Of a DNA stretch of 64,000 bases, positions 11,724-22,099 are shown in pieces. The translations under genes were made by a program, and so were the position numbers. Location of the stretch: contig CALYLW010001205.1 in NCBI GenBank assembly GCA_944989445.1, forward strand, positions 1 to 64,000, read 5' to 3'. Source of the DNA: Ampullaceana balthica (taxonomy: Eukaryota > Mollusca > Gastropoda > Lymnaeidae). The notes beneath the pieces are model-generated. The model made no database searches. It worked only from the letters and a program-made list of their open reading frames with translations, and was not told the origin of the DNA. Numbering within the stretch: position 1 is the stretch's first letter; each line of letters begins with the position of its first letter.

Positions 11724-12082
11724 AGGGTCACCATAATTAGAGTATTTGAGCATGGTTAACATAAATCAAACGAGTGGAATTCGTAGACTTGTCTAAGACA
11801 GCCATTAAGAGTAACTGTAGGAGAAGCCAGAAACAATGGTAACGATAAGGTAAGCTATTGAGGGCAAAGTTCACAGTTTATTTGCATATTAAGGCGTCAG
11901 ACTGTTAGTACACAGAGCAGAGCGAAAGAGGGAATACGACTATTGTCAAGGATGAAAGGAATTCCTGCGAGACAGATGCATTCAATATCTAAGAGTAAGC
12001 TGGGCAAGTGAAGTCTGTCGGAGGTGTCGACTCGTCAAGCTAGTGAAGTAACAGGTATGTAAACCGTAACACGGAAAATCAT

Positions 12083-12126
12083 CACTCACACACACACACA
12101 CACACATATATATATACATATATAGA
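12083..12126. repeat. (CA)n(TA)n compound microsatellite
   Basis: CA units run into TA units. Confidence 0.9.
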
Positions 12127-12310
12127 CATATAGCATCTTACAACATAAGCCATTCTGATAAACTCAACATTATTTTCATGATGCCAGTACTCAAGGCATT
12201 TAAAAAAATATATATTTGAAGGTTGGTGAAATTAAAGTTATAGGTTATAGTATAAATCGGTTTTAAAGGTTCTATGGGCAATACTAATAAGTTAAAACAA
12301 TAATACTTAC

Positions 12311-12429
12311 GTCTAACAATGGAGTGAAATTAATCCTATAGTTTCTGTGTCGTGATGTAGCTGAGACTTCAATCACCCAACTCACATCATCGTTTGAAAT
12401 GTTAGTCCATTCAAGCAACATTGGTTCAT
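12311..12429 (-). CDS. Ig-like unit A, first-half exon
   Basis: A 119-base exon, phase 1 to 0, with donor gtaagtatta and acceptor ctcaag. It reads EPMLLEWTNISNDD and onward without stops and joins in frame to the exon at 10100-9866. Its position and phase match the first-half exons at 9617-9481 and 7427-7291, but it lacks their cysteines, so sequence similarity alone is weak and the phase chain is the main support. Confidence 0.55.
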
Positions 12430-13009
12430 CTTGAGGGATTAACATAAAGTTATTTATTTATTTTTATTTTAAATTGTTGTTTCTATATTGTTTTTTTTTC
12501 ATTTGTTTCTTTTTTTCTTTTACTTTAAAAAAATAATATTAATTTATTTTAATTCAGTTCACTTAAGATAAAATCAATAAATAAGTAAATAAAATCTTCT
12601 TACATTCTGACTTAACATAGTAAAAGGATTTTTTAATTTTACAAAAGTTAGTGGGTAAAAATGCATTTACATATACTTTATTTAACAAAGTCATTCAGGA
12701 AATACCTTTTTTTCTACATTTTGTGTAATTATAAAGCACACACATGTATAATATTTTGTTGAACTATTTTGTTCTTCTTAATCCTTTTAGTAAGGTGCGT
12801 TTTCAAATATCTTTAACACGAATATTAAAGTCCTCATACATATGTAAATTAATTTCACTTAAATCCACTCTTATTTGTTAAAACTTATTATATATATTCT
12901 ATATATATAATTTGCCAGAAACTAGATCAAGCAGGACGACGCAGTACATAATCATATATATATAGGTAGTAGTGTGCACACCCAAAAATCGTCGCACTGT
13001 GCGCAACTA

Positions 13010-13390
13010 ACTAATCCACTGAAGAATAGCAATGCACACATTCTTCAAAAACATTCCAACTGTAGAGATATCTCAAGACACATTTAAAAACAAATTCCAC
13101 TGAACCAACGGACTACCCAGAGGTGTTTCAATGCACTTTTTGCTCAAAAACCTTCCTGAAAAACATGTACAACCGCATTTGAAAACACACTCCAATGAGC
13201 GAACGGATCCCGCAGAAGAATGTTAATGCACCATTTGTTCTAAAAAAAATTCCGGCTGCAGATTTATCTCAAGGCAAATTAAAAAAACACACCCCAATCA
13301 CCGAATGAGGACACGTGAACATTGCCAGCAATGCTTCAAAACAACTACCACTCTCAAGAAGCACTCACAAATTCATACCATTCAACTTTG
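13010..13390 (+). pseudogene. Decayed C2H2 zinc-finger array
   Basis: Successive units of about 84 bases carry traces of the C-x2-C, F and H-x3-H layout with the conserved linker. Examples are caatgcac...ttc...cattccaactg...acacatt, then acacactccaatgagcgaacggat, which reads HTHSNERTD-like. The last unit reads roughly EHCQQCFKTTTTLKKHSQIH. Several finger residues are lost and frames shift between units, so no product is expected. It lies in an intron of the Ig-like gene on the opposite strand. Confidence 0.55.
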
Positions 13391-13550
13391 CGCTGCTTTT
13401 TAAGAAGATAACCCCATTCCTGCCCAGGAACATATCGTTGGTATACTTACCCAACTTTTCTTCACCTTGGAAAGCTCTTTATTAGCCATTAGAAGTAAAC
13501 GAAGATGAACGTTATGCAAATTTTGGTAATAACGGAAAAAAGTGTCTTTA

Positions 13551-13974
13551 GGGGGCCGTCCGTAAATGACGCCATGTGATTTGGACGCTTTTTTACCATA
13601 TTCACCCCCTTGACACACGACGTCACAAAAAATGTAGATCATCCCTACAATATTGCGTCACAAATCTTTGACTGCCCCCCCCCCTATAAACACCGTATTT
13701 TCTTTTTTGAAGGTCAGCATAATTAAAATCACTTTTTAGACATTTAAGTATGTATTTAATGTAAGGCTGCACTCTAATATCGCAACACGCGTTAAGCAAT
13801 GTAAAACCTCATTAAATACATTGTAAGCAATCAGATACTCAGTGGAAATTATTTTTTAAGTTGCATGTTTTGATGTGACGTCACATTTCTTAAACACCGC
13901 CTCCCTTCGTCACACTTCGTCACAAATGTGTAGTCCCCCCCCCTAGGTGCGTGACGTCATTTATGGACGGCCCC
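13551..13974. mobile_element. Inverted-repeat DNA element, GGGGCCGTCCGTAAATGACG type
   Basis: The left end ggggccgtccgtaaatgacg and right end cgtcatttatggacggcccc are inverted copies. Inside are C tracts and acgtcac motifs in mirrored order. It has no transposase. It is a common class of short element in invertebrates; superfamily not assigned. Confidence 0.65.
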
Positions 13975-14519
13975 TTTGCCTTCGCTACACAAACCTCGTT
14001 GTTTTATTACAAAACTTCTTGAATGCCAAGACCACGCTCTCCCGAAATTACAGTGATCATATCACTCTGCTTTAGCTTTCGCTTCCATGGGCGAACACTT
14101 TGCTCAACCATCTGGCCACTGACCTTATGCTTTCAGAATACAGATCAGATTTATCATCAAGTCTCTCATTTATATACCAATCCTAATACGTCAACAGGAT
14201 ACGGTAAATTGTATATCTTTGATTTTATGAGACTGCCACTATACGTTAACAAAAGTATTGTAACAGCTCTTGCAGTGACATTGTGTTGCTGCAACTAGAC
14301 AAATTTATACGGCAGGCTAATCCAGTGCCATCAAAACGTTTTGCATGACAGGCCATATTCCATGAATTAGAAGATATTCGGGGGCCGGATAAAAATAATT
14401 TTTAAAAATAACATACGTTGATAAGTTTTTATTGCAACATTTTAAAGTAAAGTGTGGAACTGAGATCATTGACGACATTAAATAAACTGAGGTCAGGCTC
14501 AATGCCATTGATGTTGATA

Positions 14520-16180
14520 CTATGATACCACGCAGATGAAAGTCACTTATTTTCGTCCTCAGAGTTTTTTTTTAAATTTCATAACTGAAAATGTCTCCTC
14601 ACACAAGTATGTCGAGCCAAACAAGCTGAGCATTTTCTTAGCAAATGTTTGAATCTCTTGGAATCTCTCTTTATCCAGCTGACGGTAAAAGTTGACAGCT
14701 GTTTTTTTTCCTGCTGCAACATTCAGTATGGTACAACTCAATTAGTTCGAGTTGCAGATTGCCTGGTGTATTATCAGGGTCAACAGAGAAAGGTAAAGAA
14801 AAAAAAACAGGATTTCCTTTTCAATAGTTGCAAATCAATAAAGTGTCTTTGAAATTCATCAGTCAGGGATGTGATATCTGCAACATACCTTTGCATTTTC
14901 TCATTGACGTTTCTTTCTGGAAAACGTGTCATGATTTCCTTTTAGGAGAAACGTGTTGTATTAGGCATCATTTGGGACAGGTGTCAAATAAAAATGCAAA
15001 ATATGCAATCCCAGAATTTTTGGATCGTTCTGCCATTGGGAGTTCCTTATTGTCCACGATAAATAGCACCGTTTCTAATTTAAGTGTGTAGAGGTGCTGA
15101 AGGGCTGTCCCCCAACTCAGCCATATTATACTGTTGTGATGCTTGCACATCATCTTCGTATTATCCCTGGATGTCAGGAAGAAACTACTGAAACTGGGGG
15201 CTAAACTCGGCTTTAGAGCGAATCGAGTTTATATCTTTCAACACTTAATTAAAGTCATTATTACATCTAAGTTGTGTGACAAAAAGAACTTTTTGGTGAA
15301 TGATATAGTAAAACTTAAAGACTTTGCCATCTTCCTCGCAGACTTTGTTACAAGCAAATTTTGTTAGTTCACTGTGCTCACGAGTCATGGCAGGAGGACC
15401 ATTAGTTATAATTCCAGATATTGTTTTTCATGGTAGTTTAATTTCCTTGCCACCAGAACAAACCAAATTAATTAAATATGTTCCTCTTGTTTGGTCTTTA
15501 AGACTCTGCAGGTCAGGTAATTCTTAACTCACACACACGTCATCATTAACTTCTCTAAAAAAATATATTTAAAAAAAAATTATAAAAAAAATTATCAGAT
15601 GCATCAGTGCTTTTATCACAGGCTATCGAAAAAGGCAAATTGTTCAACTTTTTCCTCTAATTGTCTCTTAATATTAGATAAGATTTCTTTAATTCTGCGA
15701 GCCACAGTTTTGCTTTATATGCAAATATTGGCACACTCCTGGTTTTTATCGGGACAGTTATTTTCAACAGTTTTTATCTAGCATTTTTTTAAATAATCAC
15801 CATCAGTAAATGATTTGCTTGGTTTCGCTATCAGTGTTGCCACCTCAAAACATGCCTTTGAGAAATTTTCATTTGCCTGACCATGCGCAGTTCTTGACAA
15901 TAAGCTTTGCCTTGAAGTTAATCCAGCTTCCGGTTGCTTCAGCTTCTCAGTTGGTTCAGTTTCAGGCAGCTCATAATAGTTAACTTGTTTGGTCTGATAG
16001 TGTTCTTTGATATTGGATTCCTTGAAAACAGCCACACTCTACAAACAAATCAAACACTTACACGTGTTATGTCATTCCTTGAAAAAATAAATAACCCTTC
16101 CTTTTTCACTTTTCTTTGTAGTGGCGTCCATCGTCATCAACTTTCTTTTCTTTTGTTAATTACCTTCACCATTCTAAAAT
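14520..16180 (-). pseudogene. hAT-transposase-derived pseudogene (GTF2IRD2/ZBED5-like type)
   Basis: At 16035-15778 the minus strand reads FKESNIKEHYQTKQVNYYEL and then further ASY/ACFEVATLIAKPSKSFTDGD, the N-terminal region of hAT-type transposases of the GTF2IRD2/ZBED5 group. At 14741-14559 it reads FQEIQTFAKKMLSLFGSTYL and CEETFSVMKFKK, the C-terminal dimerisation region. Between them the frame is broken many times. It is a dead copy inside an intron of the Ig-like gene. Confidence 0.65.
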
Positions 16181-16399
16181 AGGGATTAACATTTCTAAAT
16201 AATATCAATTTCTCTATCAATAATAAAAGCCGAAAAGGTTGTTTAAAAAATTGTGATAAAAAAACATTTATTCAAAATTGTAAGGTTCATCGACGCCATA
16301 TTCGTTTTCGCTTCCGATTCAGAATAAATAAAAATGACGTCAATTTTTACCGTAGGCCGTCAACGAATTTCGTACACTTAACAGCACATAAATTCATCA

Positions 16400-18230
16400 G
16401 TTTTTAAAAAAAAATCAATTTCCACTTTAAAAAATAAAATAAAACGGAATCGATTTTTGTAATCATGTGACGTTCCCAAAACAGTACAAAATTACGACTT
16501 CTCTTATAAATTTAAAATCGTTACACAAATAATACGTCAGTCGATTAATTATTTCAGATAATACCAATGGCAAGTTGAAATTACATTGCTACTTTGTTTT
16601 TTCCCGTGGCCGGGATGTTGGCCACACCTGTGCTCATCCTGTTGCAAAGGCTAACATGCAAATGGATGACATTACTCTCAGTGACTCTGTTGCTGATTTA
16701 CGAATGGTATTCATGTAAAGACCTTTTCTGGATATGAGAAAGAATAACGCCCTGTCCTGTCAAACTGATGTTGCGGCTATCTTTATATGAGAAGACTGGG
16801 AACCCCTTGCATAACGGGAGATTTGCATACCGTTAGGGACAATATTATGGTTTTATGGGTTTGCCCGATCTGTGAATGCAAATGCTATTTGTTGCGCCTT
16901 ATGCATTACATTGGAACCGTGATATACGTCTGCTTTTGTATAAGTCCAATTTCGTATGCGTCCTTGTTTGACGCGAAACATTTTGTTTGGTTTACGACCT
17001 TTTTTTATTTTGTGGAACACGACCGCGTGCGTGCTAGAAATTGTATGTGTTAAACTGACACATTAACCAAACAAAACAACAACAAAAACCAAAAAAAGCG
17101 CATGCACAACTTGGATGAATAATAACTTTATGTCATATTCCACCTCGCATGTGCGTAATTACTTTAGTTATTACAACACAGTTACACAACTCACGCAATA
17201 ACAGGTAAATTTTAACAGATTTTAAGTAAAAGTCTAGCCTGGCGAGCCTCAACGATGGTCAATGAGGAGAAAGGGGCAGAAAATAGAAAGAAGAACATAA
17301 TGTCATGTTCCAGAAGTTTTATTTGAAGTCGACTTAACTCCAAAACAATAACATCTCATTCTCAACACCATGTTAGCAAGCACTTGACTCGACTCACAAA
17401 ATGAATGTGAGGCTAAAATAGTATTCATTGCACTTACGTTCTTTTTATTTATGCCTTTTAGTATTAAGAAATGTTTAAATTACTCTGTACAACTACGTCA
17501 ATAAATTTTAATGTATAAAATGTTAATAATACTATGATTTTTCTGAGAACGGATTAATCATTTTTCCTGTATTTCTTATGTTAAAAATACTTTTGCTATA
17601 CGTCGTGTTTTGTATAAGACCAAGTGTCTAGAACGCATTAAGGATGTATACCGAGATTCAACTGTATATTGGACACATTTTAGTTATGACGTAACATGAG
17701 GGGATCGGACGCGATATTGTGAGCGTGACGTAGTGACAGTTCGGAGTCGAAATTCAGTTAGAGTATTGTTGTTGTTGTGAGTGGAAGCTCATTATTATAG
17801 AATTGGATGATATACAACTTATAGAATGATCTTGTGGTTTTGAGTTAGATTGAGTTTAAGCCTGTCTTACGGGTCATAAAAATAATTAAACACACAACGT
17901 AGCACATACCTCCAAGGGGAAATGGTTGCAAATGTATTTCTGTACTAAATATTAGCTGTGACACTATGGTTTATCCACTACTATTTCCTTACGGATACCC
18001 AGGCTTACACATACAATTGTACCATGTTGAGGAAAAGTGGACACGGAAAAGAACACGATTCATGCAGCTCCAATGCTAGCTATGCGAGCTGCATGTTGCC
18101 AACAACTGGTCTAATGTAATCTGGAATATTACGAAAGATATGTAGATATGCTATTATCTGAATGTGTTTGTGTTTGTGTTGCTGTTTTTTTAAGAATTGT
18201 ATACAAAAATGTAAAACACTAAAAATATCT
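16400..18230. other. Intronic and intergenic sequence without recognised gene
   Basis: This stretch lies in an intron of the Ig-like gene. The 88-codon plus-strand frame at 16787-17053 has no recognisable motif. 17640-17900 (tatgacgtaacatgagggga onward, ending in an A-rich stretch) is GC-richer and could be a retroelement terminal repeat, but I found no partner. Confidence 0.4.
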
Positions 18231-18236
18231 ACTTAC

Positions 18237-18609
18237 TTTTAAGTTGAAATTCTTCACACACAGTATAAGTTTGGTTATTGTATTCACAAGATAAATTGTC
18301 GAATTGAAAAATATGCTCTATATATATTTGTTCAATATCATAAAAGTTGCTTCGTTTAATAAATTCACCAGCTTTATCTAAGGTGACATAAGCAGCATAC
18401 TTGCCATCCAGCAAAGCATCAGACATAGGTTCACATACTGTTGTATCACAAATACTTATGATAACTCCTCTTATTTCATCCTTAATCCGTATGTGCCCAC
18501 TCCACGTTAAGCTTGACACATTATTTCCAATGACGTTACATGATGCTATTAAATGTTGATAAGATGATACATAGCACGTCTTTACATCGTCACCTTTAAA
18601 AGAGCCAAA
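18237..18609 (-). CDS. Ig-like domain exon 1
   Basis: An open frame of about 124 codons between an AG acceptor behind an A/T tract (ending aaatag) and a strong GT donor (gtaagtag), ending in phase 1. The protein has the Ig hallmarks of a cysteine (IASCNV), a tryptophan twelve residues later (LTWSG) and a late cysteine (NLSCEY), plus extra cysteines (ICDTTVCEP and YTVCEE) that could form a second disulphide. A second acceptor at 18593 would give phase 1-1, the usual phase of a whole Ig domain in one exon; I cannot choose between them. Potential N-glycosylation sites (NVS, NLS, NQT) fit an extracellular protein. Confidence 0.65.
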
Positions 18610-18725
18610 CTATTTTTTTTTAAATCAATTAATTAAGAGTACTATTAAAAGTTATTATTTATATAACCTAGGGTTAATAAAATAAGTAAACACAAGAAAA
18701 AAGTAAAAAGCGATTCATTTTAGTA

Positions 18726-18986
18726 TCAATATACATAATTTGCAATCTCTGTCACGTCTGTCTGTCATGTCTGTCCGTGATGCTACTAATTTTAGAAAGC
18801 AGCGCACCAACTTACTGCACCAAAAAAGAACTCTTTTGGAACGGCCGCATAAAATTGTTCAATAGGGAAATAAATGAATAAAATAAAAATAAATAAAAGA
18901 AAAGAAAGTTCTGTATTACGTTATTTTTCAATCTGATGTGTATGTATTTTGATAACTTCCGTCATTTTTGACGGGTGATACACTAG
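18726..18986 (+). mobile_element. Non-autonomous Helitron, copy 2
   Basis: It has the same 5' TCAATATACATAATT, the same core (agaaagcagcgcacc, actgcaccaaaa, gcataaaattgttcaa) and the same hairpin plus CTAG end as copy 1, again between A and T. It is 261 bases long. Confidence 0.8.
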
Positions 18987-19059
18987 TAATAATATAAATT
19001 TGTTAAACAGATCATACTCTATTGGCGTCGAGCTTGCGCTATTGCGATCAGGTTCATTG

Positions 19060-19660
19060 TTTAACAAGCAAGCCTGATCAAGCGGACATTACCGTAAAGA
19101 TAATCATCAATAGGTATTTCGATTGCCCTGTTGATATCCAAAAATAATTGGATCATTCAATAAGCAGATGCTCAACCGTCTCTTCAGAGCTGCTTCATAA
19201 ACGACAGCCATTATTCATTCTATCTCAATCTATGCATTAAGCTTTATGTGGGACAGTGTTCAGTCATCATTACAGTGATAAGTGCCTGATTCATGCTCTT
19301 AAGTTTCCACAAGGGATCCATCTTGATCATTTTTCTGAATGTGTAGGTAGGCTTTTTTGTTGTCCGTGTCTCCAGAAGCCCAGCCCTGGAGCCACTTCTC
19401 TCGAAAGTGTTCCTTTAGTCATGAATAAACCCCCACCTGGGGCATCGGTCAGACAGCGTAAACTTCTCTCACACAAAAATAATCCTTGTCTACCTTTGCC
19501 GGCCTATGTGCCCAGTGATGAAATGTAGGACTATATTGATGTCATATGCTGGGATAACACCCACTGTGTCCAAAATGACCACCTTTTACCTCCAGAAGGG
19601 TTCGACACACAGCCTTGAGGGATCGCCATGAGTCGGTGAAGTCTACTACGGTCTGAACAA
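19060..19660 (-). pseudogene. Decayed LINE fragment (RNase H / C-terminal end)
   Basis: The minus strand near 19190-19150 reads SEETVEHLLIE, the motif that follows RNase H in Jockey-like non-LTR elements, with W-rich RNase H-like remnants upstream (19400-19650). Frames are broken throughout. Confidence 0.4.
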
Positions 19661-20149
19661 AACAAACTTTCTCTTAGTTAGTCGTCGGTGTAACTCCTTC
19701 AGACACCTTTGAATTCCCTCTAGCTCTGCATCGTGACTGGTAGATGCTAATCCATATATTCAAGACAACTCAACACTGTTGGCTAAAGCTTATGGTATTG
19801 AATAAGCACCCCGAAAATACTTCTTCCATCATTGAAACATTTGTTTAGAAACAATTATTTCACATATATTTTCACACGAAATATTATTAATTTTACATCT
19901 CGGTCCACTAAAATCTTGGTGCAGCTGTTGACATCGTTAACTATCAAATACTCTTCAGAACCATGCAACTTTTTTTGGAATGTCAGCCTCAGTCCTAGCT
20001 TGTTTCGATCTTTTGTCTCAAAGAGATCGGAAATGGTTTCAGTGGATGGCTATTTCTCTCACAGAGCTGACATGATGTTGAGAATAATTGCTCTGTTTTT
20101 GGTCCATTAATTTTTAAGCCTTACACCAGGACACTTTTTTTAAATCCTA

Positions 20150-20640
20150 GAAATTAAAAGCAAATCATTCGCAGATAATACAATGTTCTCTTTTATTTCC
20201 TCTGCTTTCCATTTATTGAAGTAGTTCATGGGACATGTTAAGTCTTGGATAATTTTTAGCAAGCTGGAGCTTAACGAAGCAAATTCAACTTTGCAATAAT
20301 AAATCACACATCACTTAGGCTCATCATGCTTCTATTAAAGTAGCTAGTTCTGATATAAGATTCACATCATCAACTATGAATCTTGGCTACATTATTACTG
20401 ACATGTTTACTAAGAACTGTATCACTCACATCTGTCGCTTTTCATACAATGCCATCCTCAAGGGTAGCTCAACCCATCACTACCTAACAGTTAGTGCAAT
20501 GAGAACGCTAGTTTGTGCTCTTGTTCTCTCTCGTCTTAAGAATTGTTATTTTATATTTTTAGGTTCGCCAAGACAATATATTTTAAAACTACAGAAATAT
20601 CTACATTTATCATGCGAGTCTAGTTGTTAAAGCAAAGATT
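20150..20640 (+). pseudogene. Decayed non-LTR retrotransposon reverse-transcriptase fragment (CR1/L2/Jockey type)
   Basis: The plus strand holds SFADNTMFS (the F/YADD block, altered), then SWIIFSKLELNEA (thumb region), then NLGYIITDMFTKNCITHICR and HYLTVSAMRTLVCALVLSRL, a very typical CR1/L2-like block. Stops and shifts separate them. It has opposite orientation to the fragment at 19060-19660, so there are two insertions. Confidence 0.65.
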
Positions 20641-21086
20641 ATTACCATACTGGTCCACTACGTTACTCACTTCATTTACTCGCTATTGGGCTTGTCATTT
20701 CTAAAACCGGAAAAAAAGTCATAACTCATTGAGTAATGTTCTATTTTCAGACTACACTTTAGCGGAACAATGTTTTGAAGCTTAAATACAGTCGAATCAA
20801 TAAGCTCGCAAAATTGTTAGCATAGTTAAATTACGAAACTGTTGTTTTATCTTGTTAAATTTCAATAAGCTGTCTTAAATTAATGAAAGATTATCTGATA
20901 AGATAGTTCTTTCTCTATATATCTACGTTAACATATTTACTCGTATCTGTTGTTACATTTTAATGAAATTTGTCCCCAATTAAGACCCATATATTTATAT
21001 TAATAGACTTCCGCTATTATATGAAAAGGCATATAAAAGCATATTACAAAGTTCTAATGGAAAAACTAGACTACCAATAGCCACAG

Positions 21087-21286
21087 CAGTGGCGTCACTA
21101 GGGGGGAGAGGTGGGGGCGGGCCGCCCCGGGTGACACCATCACGAGTAGTGACACCAAAATATAAAATTCGGTATGTTTCCGTTATTTGGCACTGGAAGA
21201 CTCGGAGGAGTTCTGTGGGGTAAGTCGTGAGGGGGTGACACCATGAGCTAACGCCCCGGGTGACACCAACCCTAGTGACGCCTCTG
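21087..21286. mobile_element. hAT MITE, CAGTGGCGTCACTAGGG type
   Basis: It has inverted ends CAGTGGCGTCACTAGGG and CCCTAGTGACGCCTCTG and is flanked by agccacag and aaccacag (8 bases, one change). The GC-rich interior contains ccccgggtgacaccat twice in similar form. It makes the 104-codon minus-strand frame here spurious. Confidence 0.75.
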
Positions 21287-21399
21287 AACCACAGCCTAAG
21301 TATAAGCATGGTTTACCAAGATCACTGTTCTAAATACGTAAAACACACCTAAATACGTAAAACATATGTAAATCTATAAGTTCTTCAATAGTCTCCATA

Positions 21400-22060
21400 A
21401 CAATTTATTTATTGGAAATAATAGGATCGTTTGTCCTTGGTGTGTAAAAATTTGCATCATTTAATAGTTTGGAGGCCTCTTCAATGTAAAGTATCTTATC
21501 CCACACAACCACAGCTCCACCTTTATCTGCCGGCTTGATAACAATGTCTTGGCGTTTTTTTGAGTTTGGAAAGGGCTTGTCATTACTCTTTTCATAAAAT
21601 TTATTTATCGGAAGGAGGGGTCCATATGGATTAACGTTGTCTATGTACAGGAAATACATATTTGTTCTCATCATTATACTTTAAAAGCAAAACTGCAATC
21701 TCATTGAAGGAAAGAAACGATATGCATCTGATAGTAATTGGCATTTATCCCTTGAGGACCGAAGAGGAGTGATCTTTCTTGCTCAGAAAGTGAATAACGG
21801 TGGAATGCAAAAGACTAAGTTTCATTCATTTTCCATTACGTGAAACGTTGTAAGTTTACGATTATTCGCATTTATAAGATTATCTTTTTTTTTGGCTTCA
21901 GATAATAATTTATAAAGCTCCCAATTGAGACCATGAATTATCAAGTGATTTAGATTGAATAGCAAGTTGATATTTTGAGTATTACCACGAAGATGATCCT
22001 CCAATTTGTTTATTTTAATAGTTACTTGAGAGATTAAACGCTTGTGTGAGTCCAACTATT
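21400..22060 (-). pseudogene. Penelope-like retroelement fragment
   Basis: At 21674-21405 the minus strand reads KKRQDIVIKPADKGGAVVVW and then YIEEASKLLNDANFY. I/VKPADKGGA followed by a Y-x-x-E-x-x-x-x-L block is diagnostic of the Penelope-like reverse transcriptase N-terminal part. The frame at 22055-21822 is probably the upstream part. No endonuclease or intact catalytic motifs are present. Confidence 0.6.
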
Positions 22061-22099
22061 ACACAATCCATATGCAATCCAAACTACGTAAGGCGGGGA

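Noticed and set aside
16787..17053. 88-codon plus-strand frame with cysteines
   Set aside because: No motif, no splice support, no relation to neighbours.
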